From Sporodiniella umbellata (Eukaryota > Mucoromycota > Mucoromycetes > Mucorales > Rhizopodaceae), in contig JAIXMR010000050.1 in assembly GCA_025677835.1 (NCBI GenBank), positions 105,513 through 169,512 of the forward strand: a stretch of DNA of 64,000 bases, given 5' to 3'. A model generated the notes under the pieces. That model did no database searches. It saw only the letters and a list, made by a program, of their open reading frames with translations, and was not told the DNA's origin. Each line of letters begins with the position of its first letter. Position 1 is the stretch's first letter. The position numbers and the translations under genes are program-made. Below are positions 23,187-35,924 of this stretch, piece by piece.

Positions 23187-24483
23187 CTATCTTTGTTGCT
23201 TTCTGTCACTAAGACTTGGACTGTTTTGGTTTGATGTTATTTTCTGTTGTTCACACCCTGATTGTTTTTGATTGAAGCCTGCACTTTTTGTATCAGATAA
23301 AGTATCTTGTTGGCTTAACAGATCGTCATGCTGATCAAATATCGCCTCACGTTTTTCTGTTTCAAAGTGTTTGCCTGTGCCCAAAATCACTGTTCGTGAA
23401 ATTCCTTTGGCATCAAAATAAACCAGGTGGACCATGTTTGTCACTGAGCCCATCGTTCTTTCTGCTAAATAGCCTGCATCAGTGCCATATTTTTTTCGTA
23501 TCATTTGTGTAATCCCTTGGCGCGAGGAGTCTAAGACAATACCAGCTGCTGCTGTGACACCACCTAAAAGTGTGGCCGTTGCCCGAAGAGCCGACCAACC
23601 AAAATGTGCTTGCGTTGTTTTAGGTTCGGGGGTCGGAATACGCTGAATAAGTCCATTCAACAACTGGGTAGCCACACCCCCCAAAGTTTGAGTAGTTTGA
23701 TAAACTATATCAAGTAACCTTTTTTCCTGCTCACCCAGTTTAAAAGGTGTGCCTTTGGGCTCTATTTTCTCTTCAATCATACGACTGCCACTAAAAAAAG
23801 AAGAAAAAAAAAAAAAATTAAACTCCAAATGTGTTACTTCTTCCTTACGTAGTGATTCCTTCTGCAAGCGTCTGGCTTGTAAGTAGTAAAGCGCTAGTAA
23901 TCCATGCAGATCCTGTACTAATTGCGTCTCCAGGCTGATACAAAAGTTTCACTTCGCTTGCTGAATCCACATAAACAGGAACCTTTTCCTGGCTTTCTAT
24001 AAAATCCTCTTCGTCCAGATCTATAGAGACATTGTCTACTACTGGCGTCACTTGACCATTGGGATCCATCAAAGCCAAAGTATTTTTTATATGATGCCGA
24101 TTCTCATATTTGATATAAAAAGTGAATATATCCTGTACTTCGGCTAATCGACCTTCATCGCTTATAAAAACATTAGTAACAAGCGTATTTTTTTGTGTTT
24201 TTATCTTCTTTTACCTGCAGTATAATTTCCACAAGCCGTCATCAATGGAGGGTATCATGATATAGTCGCCCTCAGACCAAGCTTTTGAGTTGGATGCCAA
24301 GATAATACGATCATAGTCGTTAAAAATAAGTACTAGCAGCTTCTTTGTGGGCTGATAGTGAATTTTGAGCACACCTGTTCCAAGGTCTTGCTTTGGGCAG
24401 CTCAATGACACACCGTCTATTTGATGAATAAACAAAAGGTCTGTTTCTTCCGTTTTGATGGACGTAATGGGTGTATCAGCCAT
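23187..24483 (-). CDS. Senescence-domain (spartin-like) protein
   Basis: Exons on the minus strand 24483-24215, 24160-23849 and 23790-23187 give 394 aa. The C-terminal half (about 190-340) is the senescence domain found in spartin and plant dehydration-associated proteins: SAWITSALLLTSQTLAEG, the Gly/Ala-rich WSALRATATLLGGVTAAAG, then RKKYGTDAGYLAERTMGS and HLVYFDAKGI. Such domains associate with lipids and lipid droplets. The N-terminal part has no clear MIT domain but resembles the beta-rich region preceding the senescence domain in fungal relatives. Intron 1 contains TTACTAATG 14 nt before the acceptor, an almost ideal branch site. The Gln/Ser-rich tail is poorly conserved. It converges with the PRCC-like gene, their stops being 22 bp apart. 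Function is inferred from domain only. Confidence 0.82.
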
Positions 24484-25931
24484 AGCTTTACTAATTTAAA
24501 TTACAAAGAAAAGAGCTTATAAAAAAAGAATACATGCCGTCTTTTTATTGACGCCTGTTAAAAATTATCTGTGTGATGTATTCCTATCCGTATTTCAACT
24601 TGAATATTCTTTGGTGACACTATTACGATGTATCATACAGAGCTATATATTTACAAGCAGTTTAATGTATTATATATATATATATGTATGTTTTCATTGA
24701 ATATTCGTTGAAAGCCTTTGACATCCATCATTATTATGTGTGACATGGATCTGCTATCGCAATATGCATAAAAATGTTTGGGTATTTACAATAAAACTTA
24801 GTAAACTCAAAATAAAAATCGAAAACGTTAGTTTTTTTCTGGTAGATTATATACACACTAAAAAAAAAAGTTCGAAAAACTACCTTGTAGCTGTAATTTC
24901 TTGGGGGCTGTGACACTCAGTATAGGGATCATGTCTATTGTCCATTAGTTTGTTGTATTTACACTCCGAAAAACAAAAGGGGCGATGTTCACAGGTAATT
25001 AACCAATTTACAAAAACGGAGTATTAGTGATTATTTTACCTTTCAATTAATAGAATATATTTATCTCTCTATGCTTACTGATTCTTTTGAAGCTTGTACT
25101 TTCAGATCAGAAGCTTTTTTCGATAAAAAAAAAGTAATCTTTTTAAACTATGTATGCATACATATATTGGTCCTTAGATGCCTTTTCCTCTGGTCAACAG
25201 ACCCGAAAAAGTTAAAGCAGTTGGTTTCTGTTGAACAATAAAATTTTGTTTATAGAATTTGTATTGCTTTTCATAACACTGTTATTTTTTGCATTAGCAA
25301 CTAGGTCGCCAAATAGTGTATTCTTAATATTTGATCTACAAAAAACACTTTCAGAGTAGCCATTGGAAGATAAATGAAAAAAACAAAAAAAATTGAGTCC
25401 AAGTGCAACTGCTAATAAAACAAAACACTTCCTGTTTTTAATACAGGCTTCTGTAATAAAGTCAAAATCGGATAATATGATCATTTCCAAAGCTCTTTTT
25501 TAAAATGCAATCGCTATAAAGCGTCGCAGTTTTATATATAAGAGAAAAAACATATGTTTTGCCAAGTTTAAAGTAGTGCTATGTGTTTTATATCAAAATC
25601 TTAGGCAGCAAAGCTTATAGAAAACGAGTATTAGATTTTAATATTTTATTCAATTAAAGGATTCACTACAAACAGGGTTAAACTATCACTCACACATTAA
25701 TTTATATGTACGTATAAGTACGTTACATTTGGCCAAACTTTTAAAGTTTTTTTTTATATTTGGTAGTTGAACTCTTTTCATTGCCCTTTCAGGATTGCTC
25801 GAGGTGACACTAAAGTGCTTATATACTTTCCGCTCAGACACAATTATTTGTTTTTGGTCTCCCCTTTTACATAATAGACTTTTCTTTTCTCTCATTAGTC
25901 ATTCTCTGTTTCTTTTTTCACTCATTTCACT
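24484..25931. other. Divergent spacer upstream of senescence-domain gene and EFR3
   Basis: About 1.45 kb, AT-rich, with a (TA)n tract near 24670-24683. No frame shows protein-like composition. It must contain both promoters; I see no clear elements. Confidence 0.5.
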
Positions 25932-28900
25932 ATGAATCTGTAAAAATATACTGAAAATAAGAAACAAAAGCTCACCCTACTTTAGTTATGCTAAACATGC
26001 AACACTCATTAACAATTGCTATCCTGAAAAAGAAGGCGAAAACAAACCGAGATCTTCTGAGCTTAGTTACCTTGTCTTTTATGCAAGCTCTAGACCAGTA
26101 AAGCTCCCCAAAGTTGGATTGTATCTTGAAAAGAAGGTGGAGCGTGATGCCTCCAGAGGAAGAAAACAGTAAATAGTGAGGGAACAAGGAAGAAGTGTTC
26201 TGATTTCTTATGTAGAAATAATCACGTGACTTTAGATATTATCAAGGCCTTGATTCAATCTTGCCATAGAGATTTGAACCTGTTTTCAAAGTATGCTACC
26301 AAAATAATTGAGCTTGTTTTGGAAACCAACGATATTGAGCTTATAGATCACGCTTGTCAAGTGGTATGAGAATTAGGATAATAAGATATAATAATCTCCA
26401 ACTATTGTCTTAGTTTGTAGTTTTTACCGAATATCACGACGGATCTACTTTGGGTGTTGATTCTGATTTTACAAATGGCTATGAGGCGCTTTTAAAGAAA
26501 TTGGCAGAATTTTGTACCTACAAATCTTCTGATGAGGCTTTACAGTTGCAGTAAAAAAAGCGAAGAAAATGTTTAGCTAAGGATTGTTAAAGAACTTTAA
26601 TAGGATGAGATATAGTGGACATCGTACTTTGCAAGCCGCTGTAGGATCGAGTGCATTACAGGCATCTAATTTTAAAGTACAGCTTAAGCTAATCCTTGAG
26701 CCTCTTATTGTAACTCTTTCAGAAGCTAAAAACCCCGCTGATGCATTGGCACAAAGTAGTGAAAGTGCTGATATCAGAGCCTCTGCTATTGGTCACGAGA
26801 CACTTAACTCTCATACTATTGACGTTTTTTCAGCTAAAACATGTGCTCTGTTTTTTGGAAAAGCTAACGGTGTTGTTCTTAAGCAGTCTTTGGACCCTAT
26901 CTTTCTGTAAAAAAGAAAAAGTATAAATATATATGTGAGTTGACTTTTATATAGATATTTTGACAATAAAAACAAATGGTGGCCCTCCAAATTGGTTGTT
27001 TCTATGATGAAGCTGGTCCTTTACTCTCTTCAAGTAAAAGCCGATAAAGACATTTGGAGCCGCGTTTCCTAACTTTGCATTCATAAAAGCCTCAATATAG
27101 ATATCTATTGGTATCAAAACTCATTGAGCAACTGGAAGACAAACAATTAGAAAGTGAAGGATATTTGGAAAAAAGAGCTTCTTTGGTGTCTGCACTAAAA
27201 GCTGTTTTAAATGAAAACACTTCTCTTGTTGGGATTTCAGTACTTGAGGTACTAAATGCTCTCTTTACACAGTTGATTCAGTCGCTCCATGACGATGGAA
27301 AGTCATTTATTAACGAGTGCTCAGAAGAGAATGGGTTATATTATTTTATCCATCAAGGGCTTATTGATAGCATTGGAGGCTTGGCTTCGCAAACCTACTA
27401 TGTCAATCAACTTAATGACATTACAAGCTCCCTTGTATCAAAGCTTCGAGTTAATAGCACAGACCCAATCGAGGGTTTGTCTGTCAAAGAATACAGGAGA
27501 GCTGTTATTCAATGCCTGCGCTGTGTTGCTGTAAACTCAACTAAAAAAACAGAAAAAGAGAATGACAATGAGACACCAGCATCTTATAATCGGCTTATAA
27601 GTCTCGATACTTTGATACCAGCCTTGGGATTGTTAGTTGACCACTCCTCAGGTAAAAAAGTCATCTTTTGTAGCAGTAAACTTACTAAATAATAGAAACT
27701 CGTGTTGAATTTGCTGAAATGTTAACTTGTTATTTGGAAGAGACAGCTGAGAATGACTTTAGTTTAAAGTAAGAAAGCAAAAGGTTTGCTCTATTTTCGA
27801 TGCTAACTACCTTTTAAAAATAGTCCTTATCCTAATGTAAGATAGTCTGAAGATAAAAAGCACACACCACTAACGTTTTTCTGCTTTCTTTTTTGTGTTT
27901 ATACAGCATAATATGTCTCAGCAGGCAGATATCAACTTAGCAAACACACTTCATATTACATTTTTGAATTGGGTTCAGCTGTCCACTCTGGGTATCTCTG
28001 ATTTGCTCTCCATGCAAAAGCTATTGACAGCTATGACCCATCGATTTGGTGCAGATGAAACCATTCGAGCCGTTCCCTTGATATTTGAAATCCAATCACT
28101 CGTACAAAATGGCACCATTGAAAATCCAGCATCTCAAAGAGCTTTGGCAGCTCTTACAGTTGAGTGGTTGCTCATGATAGCCGAATTCTATCGTGTAGGC
28201 AGTCTAACAGAATATGCTCAAGTGTTAAAAAATGAGCGTATCAGCGAAAAAGAGTACTCTGCTGTTTTCTTGAAAGAGGAACTCGAAGGCTATTCTTTGG
28301 AGTCTTTAGAGCCTGAAAACAGTAATGGTGTTCAGAAATTTGTAGATAGAGAAATTGTTGTAGAAATGCTATCCAAGGACGGGCCACTAAGAGACCAAGA
28401 CGACCCCGAAGGCTTTGAGCTTGGAAATAAGCTTAATACAAAATGGGACGCCAGCAACAATGGTAAGCTATTTATTTATATATGCAAAACAGAAAAAACC
28501 CAAAAAGAGCTGACATACTGTTCCTTACCCCCCCTTTTTTTTTGGACATAGACGAAAATAGTACCGCTTTTAGAATTAGAACTTCACGCAACCTAAGCGA
28601 TTTGAAAGCTAGACTTGACACCTCTTGGTCTACTAGTAGAGAATCCAAGGTAATGATATTTTTACGCACTGTTTTTAATCCAAAATCCAAACAAAAACAT
28701 AGACCAGCGACCTTGGAAAGAAGAAGCATTTAATAAACGTCGAAAATTTAAAAGAGGTTTTGGGGGGACAAACAGAGGTATCTGGCTTGGATGTTACCCA
28801 CTCTATATGTTCAAAGAAAACAAATGATTTGTTTGCCGATATGAACACGCTTCTACAATCCATTTCATCTGGAAGCAACGATTCTAGGTAAGGACAAGAA

Positions 28901-28987
28901 TGCGTGTGGTAACGCAAAAAAAAAGCCTAACACTTTCATTTTCTTTGTAGCTCTTCTCCGTTGTTCAACCCCCCCTACAAACCTTAA
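25932..28987 (+). CDS. EFR3: EFR3, plasma-membrane anchor of the PI4-kinase complex
   Basis: Peripheral plasma-membrane protein that recruits the PI4KA/Stt4 complex. Thirteen exons give 793 aa (yeast Efr3 is about 780): 25932..25939, 25986..26168, 26216..26363, 26414..26550, 26604..26906, 26955..27033, 27090..27651, 27696..27768, 27823..27835, 27907..28462, 28552..28649, 28703..28887 and 28951..28987. Every junction is in phase. The spliced start MNLYAKHATLINNCYPEKEG, then SSELSYLVFYASSRPVKL, matches the family; Cys14 could be a lipidation site. Further matches are AAVGSSALQASNF, NKWWPSKLVVSMMKL and LQPQYRYLLVSKLIEQLE in the helical-repeat body. Exon 1 is 8 nt and exon 9 is 13 nt, so no single frame exceeds 220 residues and the gene is easily missed. 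Stop is TAA at 28985. Confidence 0.88.
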
Positions 28988-30797
28988 ACATATTAAAAAT
29001 GCATGAAAATCTTTTTTTTTTTTTACTTTACTCCAAAAGGCGACTTCTAAGATGAAAGCAAAAGCAAAGCGTATTGGTGCTGAAATGTTTCCATATATTT
29101 ATTAAATTGTTTTTTTAATACGTTTACTAGAGAGTATAATTAGTATTTAAAGATTCATCCTATACATAAAGTCTATAAAACAAGATGGATACCTGAACCC
29201 ATTTTTTTTTTAGTGCTTTAATCTCAGTGACTTGGATTTTTTTTCTTGACTATGTTAAATAGATACTTTCTCTTTGAAATTTTAGGAGTCATAAGCTTTT
29301 TTAGTAGATGAAAAAAACAGCAATAAACGACTCCATTTATAGGTACATATTCTTAGATATATTTCATATATTGAAATTCCTCTTTTTAATTGTTTACTCC
29401 TCTTTGAGGTCTAACGTACACCTCTATTCTTGTATTGTTTTGTAGCACTTCAAGCAGTTTTTTTTTGCAAATAATATTCCCCAACACGTGAAATAAACAT
29501 GAAAAAAATGAGCAAAGCCGTAGTTGAGCTGCTCAAACAATTTTTTAAAGTATATATGGCGGTTTTGTATAATGTTTACTTTATTGTTGGCAAAAACTAA
29601 ACTCTTAATCTCAGTAGCAGTTTAGGTCTTTGCCTTCCTAAAAAGTCTTTGAAAGAAAAGAGCTACTCCAAGATACAAATTGATGCTTACGTACTATTGC
29701 CTTTTTTTTACTCCTTTTAGTCTATCATGCCCGTCTCCATCTTTGGGTAATCAGTGGGTATGCTGATCAAAATAAGGCAGGCCGCAGTAAAGCTAGACTA
29801 ACATTTTTTTTTGAAATTCAAAAGCTACTGCACTTCCATATATTGCACTGAACTAAGCTGATGTAGCCGTCTGTCTCTAATAAAAAGAACATATATGGCT
29901 TGCATTGTTTGGTCGCTATTAGGGGGAAAAAACGCTCAAAACAACTGGGGATAAAAAAAAGAAGTTAAGTCAGATGATCTGTTATACTACTAATAATGCT
30001 ATATTTGTTTATTGATAAGCCTATAATGTTGCCGAAAATATTTCGTAACTTTTTTTTTAGAAAAAAGTATAGTGAGCAGGACAAATGTAATCGAAGACTC
30101 TTTTTATATCTTTTTTTTTTTTCGTTTTTACAGCTACCAACACCTTTAAAATGAGTTTTTATAGTAACAGTTAGTTATGTACTTTATACGAAGCTTAATA
30201 TTTTAAACAGTAATAAAGTTGAAGAGTTTGGAGCTGTAAATTGTGTTAACTCTATGTGCGATCGTTTCCTATACAATATGTGCTTTGTTTTCAATGGGCA
30301 AGAGATGCCTGAATTTTGAGCTATATCCTAAAACAGAAAGAAAAACTTGCGAAATCTTTCATCACAAATGCCAATTCACTCCTTTAACAGACTAAATTTC
30401 CCACCCGTTAGGTTCCCTGACTTGGCGGCCACATTCTGTAGAGAGACGTAGCTCAAAAACACTTGTAAAAATTTGTATAAAATACCAATGAAAGCTTTGA
30501 ACCGATATTCAGTGTATTTGGTCGTACGGTTTGCTAAATTCTTGCAAATAAGTGCAAGCGCATAATGGATATAAGATTAAGTAGAACGTAAGGTTCAGGA
30601 GAAACTTCCAACTTTTTTTTAAAAAAAATATTGCAATGCAAGCAATATTGAGGTAATTTGATTACTTATAGTGGTATAGGATGGTTATTTACCCAATAGT
30701 GCAACGTTTCAATATATAGCGAAAAGTTTTTTTTTTGACCATTTTGTCTGAGGTTGTGCTTTATTTTCCTTAACGAAGATTTGATCGACAGTGTAAA
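28988..30797. other. Gene-poor AT-rich spacer
   Basis: 1.8 kb with no frame over 60 codons on either strand and no recognisable RNA gene or repeat family. The last few hundred bases probably hold the promoter of the secreted HExxH gene. Confidence 0.55.
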
Positions 30798-31412
30798 ATG
30801 CACTTCCATTTAAATCTCAACTTGCTAGCTTCGTATTGTTCCTTTTTCCTCTTCTATACTTCCAAAACAATGTACGGCGGCAATACAGCCTTACCTAAAT
30901 TTATTTCAATATTCATATTAAATCTTATTCATTGCGTTATGATAGAGGGTTATTATGAATACCCTCTCTTATACAATATAACGAAAACAGCTGGTTCTGT
31001 AAAAGACAAACTATTAATAAGGGATGAAAGAGTAAACAAGACCATCACGGAACCTTCATTTGTATCATATAGTATCACCCCTACACCTATATACTCAACC
31101 GTACTGAACCAAACTCTAAACGGTACAGCATTTCAGTATATCAACACGTCAGATCCTTTAGTCCAATACGACCTTGAGTGTAAATCAGATGAAGCATACT
31201 GTAGTAAAATCAGTAAAGCAGTAGGTGCAGCTATTGATGAATTTACTCGTGTTGTAAACGTCAAAAACTCTTTGCTGTAAACATAAGTAATAATAAGAAC
31301 CATAAGAAATTACTGACATCGGTGCTCCTATTCAGAATCAAAGTAACCTACTACAGTTTTTGCGAAGTTGCTTGTTCGAACGATACATATGGGTGGGGTA
31401 TACCGACTTCCC

Positions 31413-31447
<35 letters not shown>

Positions 31448-32778
31448 AAAGTTTTTAAGAAGCATTTATTTCTATTGTAGTTTACCTTGCCATTTGAGGA
31501 AGGAGCAGACCTCAATTATGTGTACCCACAGGCGCTAGCGAAGCAGTTGGCGCCTTATAGTAGCACATCTGTATGGTCACAGTACGATGTTGAAATCACA
31601 ATTAACCACGATGTTTACATGAATGCAGTTGATTCAGAAGAAGAGTGGAATAGTACAAAAGTGCCACCCAATGGCAAATTTTGGTTTTCTGTAAGAATAG
31701 AATGAAAGACGGTTAAACAAATTTTACTGAAGAAATCTAGAGCGATTCAGACATTTTAGACTACCAAATAGACTTTCGAATTATTGTTTTGCATGAACTA
31801 CTTCATGGATTAGGACTACTCAGTGCATGGGCGGCGTATTTTTCAACAAACAAGTCACCGTTCAAGTCACTTGTAGAAGGGATTATAGACCCCCTTGAGC
31901 TTCAAATTGTTACGCCTGGACCCTATTGGTATATCAACCAAGATACAGGTCCAGCTTATATAACAGGTTTTCAGCCAACAATGATTTTTGACAAGTATCT
32001 CATGGTAATCGATAGCAGTTTTAGTAATACTACTCAAATAACTTCTCTCTCAACCTTGTCTTTCGATATGCAAAATTTTTGTGTTAATACAAAAAACGAT
32101 GCGTTTATCATCAATTTTATCCGGCTTTTTAATGCTGCCAACCAGTCCAGTACAGCTCACAAACTGTGGGTCTCTTTGTCCCAACCTGGGACTCTTCGCT
32201 TTCAGTTCCAGCCTTCTCAGGTGGAAAACAGCACTTATAATCTCAATCCTTATTTGAATCAAACATACCGTAGCATGACTTTGATGACAGGGCAAAACCT
32301 TTTTTCAGAAGTGGCATATGAGACTACAGATCCAGCTATTAACCGACCAGGTCTCACGCTTGCCCATTTAGACGATTCTTATGTGGATACTGTAGATTTT
32401 TTGATGACTCAAGAATATCCAGTCGGAAAAACCTTAGACACTCTTGTAGTCCAGTATTACGGCACTATACCCCCTATTCTTTACAACTCTACAAGCAACA
32501 ACACCAAAAAGCAGTTAGTATACCGGTCGCCTATTGGACCTGGTGTTTTACGAATGTTAGACTCGATTGGCTACTCAACTATCCTTACAAGAACAAACTA
32601 CACTACAGAAGGTAATGTGAAGGCCCCTAAGCCTCACTCTTCGTGCGACGACAATAACTCAAATCGTGGCATAAAACCAACACCTTCTCTCACTTCAAAA
32701 GCTTCTTATGTATCACATTCTTTTCGTCTTTATACTGTTTTAATTATCATAATGCAGTTTCCTTTTTTCTCCCAATAA
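30798..32778 (+). CDS. Secreted/GPI-type protein with HELLHGLG metalloprotease-like motif
   Basis: Exons 30798..31276, 31336..31414, 31481..31690 and 31741..32778 give 601 aa. A hydrophobic segment near residues 30-48 (following the second Met, MYGG) looks like a signal peptide, so translation may begin at 30870. The body has many Asn-X-Ser/Thr sites and a Cys pair in exon 2 (SFCEVACSND). Residues 274-281 read HELLHGLG, the zinc-binding and catalytic HExxH pattern; the downstream position where metzincins have a third His/Asp is Ser. The end is Ser/Thr-rich followed by a hydrophobic stretch, consistent with a GPI signal. It matches a group of fungal extracellular proteins I recall as uncharacterised. 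Proteolytic activity is only inferred. Exon 2 (79 nt) is missed by simple frame scanning. Confidence 0.78.
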
Positions 32779-32824
32779 AAGAGAAAGCTCTTTAGTTACA
32801 TTTTTTTTTTCTTTTTGTATTATC

Positions 32825-33772
32825 TTATTTCTTCCTTGCTATTGTATAGTGAAAATTGCACCAGCTTTTGAAATCAACACATTCCCTTGTAATCGATTCT
32901 GCCATCTTGTCGTATTTCCCAGCGCTCATTGACCAGTCTTCACATAGCTTTGGTTTTATAGAATCCAGTAGACGTTTTAAGCATTCTAGCATTATGTCTC
33001 CATTCTTACCATACCAACCAACAGGTGCTGAGCGATGAGATGATTCAAGATGTTCTAAGCATTCTTGTTCCATAATCATGGATTCAAGCTGTGATGCAAT
33101 TTTCAAGTCTATATTTCTTGTCTGTAAGGAAACTGTAAGGCGCATGATCCAGATGGAAAGATTGGGACCCACATCTTGCATGGTTCCGCCATTTTCAACA
33201 AGCTCTATATACCCTCCAGGTTTTGTCACCCGAGCTATTTCCTGTATCATAAGTGTCCAATCTTTCCGACTGTATTTAAATAGGGCATCGAATTGAGTAA
33301 CATAGTCAAATGTATTGTCTGGGAAAGCAAGCCCAGTAGAGGTATCTGATAGTCGAAAATGACAGTTGGCAGGTGGGTTGCTGATAGGATATATAACAGA
33401 GTCTGTGGCTGTAAAATGTGATTTTGGAAATTGTCTAGCTAGATCCAGGGCCCAGCAACCAGGACCTGCAGAAACGGAAAGCACCCTGATCCCTTTCTCC
33501 ATTAATTCGGTCACAGGTGCAAAATAAGGTTTGATAAATAGGCTCTTGAATAATAAATGATTGATCTGTAATCTTTCTATCTCTTCGTCATCGCATGGTA
33601 GAAGGTCTTGAGGGCCACGGCTTGGTCTGTAGTTTCGCCCTTCAATATATTCAAACTGTTTTATTGGAAACTTGGGTTCTGCTACTGGCTCATTCCATTC
33701 TTCCTTATTACTCTTATTACTACGAGAAGTTTTTGTTTGCTGATTTCTTGAAAGAGCAGAAAAGGGATTCAT
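32825..33772 (-). CDS. SAM-dependent methyltransferase (class I)
   Basis: Single-exon 315-aa protein. Motif I is RVLSVSAGPGCWALDLA (about 97-113), followed by the acidic motif-II region FTATDSVIYPI, then FPDNTFDYVTQFDALFKY and the motif-III-like RVTKPGGYIELVENG. This is the Methyltransf_25/UbiE-like fold that also occurs in LaeA-type fungal regulators and in many uncharacterised fungal methyltransferases; the substrate cannot be told. The first 45 residues are Ser/Lys/Asn-rich and probably disordered. It faces the HExxH gene tail to tail with 46 bp between stops. The ATG at 33770-33772 is the first in frame. Confidence 0.85.
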   Translation of the reverse strand: MNPFSALSRNQQTKTSRSNKSNKEEWNEPVAEPKFPIKQFEYIEGRNYRPSRGPQDLLPCDDEEIERLQINHLLFKSLFIKPYFAPVTELMEKGIRVLSVSAGPGCWALDLARQFPKSHFTATDSVIYPISNPPANCHFRLSDTSTGLAFPDNTFDYVTQFDALFKYSRKDWTLMIQEIARVTKPGGYIELVENGGTMQDVGPNLSIWIMRLTVSLQTRNIDLKIASQLESMIMEQECLEHLESSHRSAPVGWYGKNGDIMLECLKRLLDSIKPKLCEDWSMSAGKYDKMAESITRECVDFKSWCNFHYTIARKK

Positions 33773-33918
33773 TCCAGGACCAAAAAAAAAAAAAGGTGCA
33801 ATAAATGAAAATGAGAACTCATAGAAAATGGAGAATTAATTCAAAAAAGGAAATAAAAAAACTTCAAATAAAGCCGAGCAATAAAAAAATTATTATTTTA
33901 AACGATCAGTTAATTGAA

Positions 33919-34790
33919 CTAGGCTCTTTGCTTTCCCTTTCTCTTGTTACCAACAGATGCCTTTTTTTTCCCTTTGTTTGTATCTTTTTTATCTTCTTTT
34001 TCTTTGTTCTCTTCCTCTTTATCTTTTGTATCCTTGTCTTCTTCTTTAGCTTTTGTATCCTTGTCTTCTTCTTTAGCTTTTGTATCTTTGTCTTCTTCTT
34101 TGTCTTCTTCTTCTTCCTCAGAAGACGATAAATCGTCGTCAAACAAGCTTTTTGAAATGGAGGCTGTTGAGGAGGAGGTATATGAAGTTTTTTGACGCTT
34201 GATTACATGCTCAACAGAGGATCTAACACTATCTACCATAGTTTCCTTATCCTCTAAGAACTTGCTATCGTCAAATAGATGCTTTTTGGGCTCTCGTTCC
34301 TTGAGTGCTTTATCGATTTTTTTTTTCAGTTTTTCACGTTTTTCTTGTTCGCGCTCTGGGATTGCATCTAATTCCTCCTGTAATCTATAAAAGTATTAAG
34401 AATGCATATGATTAGGACCTCAAAAGAAAAGAGTGCTAATTTTCTTTACCTTTTAGCTTCGTTTACAGTTCGAATGCGTCTTCCTTGTAAATCTCTACAA
34501 GCTTCAAAATTTGTGGTTTTCTGAGCATTCATTCGACCACCTTGAGCACGAAGCATAGAGCCAAAACCTCCTTTACCGCCTAAAAGTCTTAAGGAAAGGC
34601 TCAAGTGAATGTCTTCTTCTGCTGGTAGGATCAAGTCATTACCGCCTACCGTACGTAGCACTTGTTGATCTACTGGAATTGATGTCAGGTGAAAGATGCG
34701 TTGTTTTAGTTGAGAAATTTTTGCATCCTGCTGAATTTGCAAGCATATAGGTGATAATCCTGAAGGTAAAGAAATGATAGCTTGTGTCAT
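33919..34790 (-). CDS. SDE2: SDE2 ubiquitin-fold splicing/genome-maintenance protein
   Basis: Exons on the minus strand 34790-34450 and 34384-33919 give 268 aa. Residues 1-72 form a ubiquitin-like domain ending LLGG, directly followed by [13 protein letters not shown]. In S. pombe and human Sde2 the ubiquitin fold is cut after GG to release a Lys-starting C-terminal protein that joins the spliceosome; the processing site GG|KGG is intact here. The Sde2 region continues with [20 protein letters not shown]. The C-terminal third is acidic/basic low complexity, with three near-perfect KEEDKDTKA units. The start is placed at 34790 because it is the first ATG and puts MTQ directly before the first beta strand. 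Confidence 0.9.
34024..34104 (-). repeat. Three 27-bp tandem repeats inside SDE2
   Basis: Three tandem copies of a 27-bp unit encode [10 protein letters not shown]. Copies 1 and 2 are identical; copy 3 differs at a few bases. Confidence 0.85.
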
Positions 34791-35924
34791 TGTACTGTAT
34801 GTCCAACTCAAAAAGAAAAATTATATGAAAATAAAAAAAATCAAATCAAACCTAAAGCGATTTACCTTCACGTATGGAGATTGAAATATTTTCGTCTTTG
34901 CAACACAATAGAAAGTCATTGCGATACTTGTTTTGTGTTGTATTTTATTGTGTATGTCCTTGCAGAAACTAGCTAGGTGCTCATACAGCACATTTGAGAG
35001 TTTTTTTGTTTATACTATAGATTACGTAACGGCTCAAGTGCAGTGAGAACTGATGATAGAGGCTCTTTCTGATCTGGAAGAATCTTAATCAATACGTTGG
35101 GAAATTCAGCCCTTAGCTAAGTTATATTTGGTCATCGCATAAGGCTATGAACCAACGGTTTTCCCAAACTATTAAATTGTCATGTTTCGTTTTTGACTGC
35201 TTAAGGCTTTAATCGCTGAAAAATGATCTGGAATACCGCATTGTCTCAAGCACTGGTTTTGTTTAAATACTCAAGGTAAAAAAAGTTAGGAATCTACCCG
35301 TTCCAAGTAAAAAGGCAGACAGGTAATCCAGGATCTACTAGCAAGACAATGGCTACATGACTTTCTGTGACAGAGCAACTATGGATGTAAATGTAGGCTA
35401 AAATATTAGTTTTTTAAGAGTAAATACCAAAAAGCGCAAAGTATACAATACATTCGTACTGATAGCATCTGGCATTCTGAATACAGAATACTGTGTTAAA
35501 AGAATGATTGGGCATGAGCGAACGTTCGACTAAATCTTCTATACTAGGCTGGATGTACATCGTTCATTTATTTTCCTCTTTTCTAAGTTTGATTTACAAG
35601 TCAGTATGGTTAGAATAGTAGCCTAGACGTAGAAAAAAAAACAGTCAATATGCACAAAAGGTAGGCATTCAGTGCTATTATCAGTCAGTGAATGCGGACT
35701 ATTTTGTAATGTATCCTAAATAGCGGAGTGAAACAGCGGACTCACGTCTTTTTACTTTGTCAAACAAGCCTGTTAAGTATCGGCGCACTTGGGTTACATA
35801 TCCTTTATCAAAGCTCGGCAACCAAAGCTTCTTATTGTATGTGTGTAACTGGTAATAGGCTTTTATTATATAAAAAAACTATAAAAAATTTGTTCTCTTT
35901 TTTCTTTCTTTTGTCTTCTAGATA
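34791..35924. other. Divergent spacer between SDE2 and cytochrome P450
   Basis: 1.1 kb, AT-rich. It contains a TATATAAA box near the P450 start and nothing else that I can identify. Confidence 0.5.
35867..35874 (+). promoter_or_regulatory. TATA box of cytochrome P450 gene
   Basis: TATATAAA, 51 bp upstream of the P450 ATG. Confidence 0.5.
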
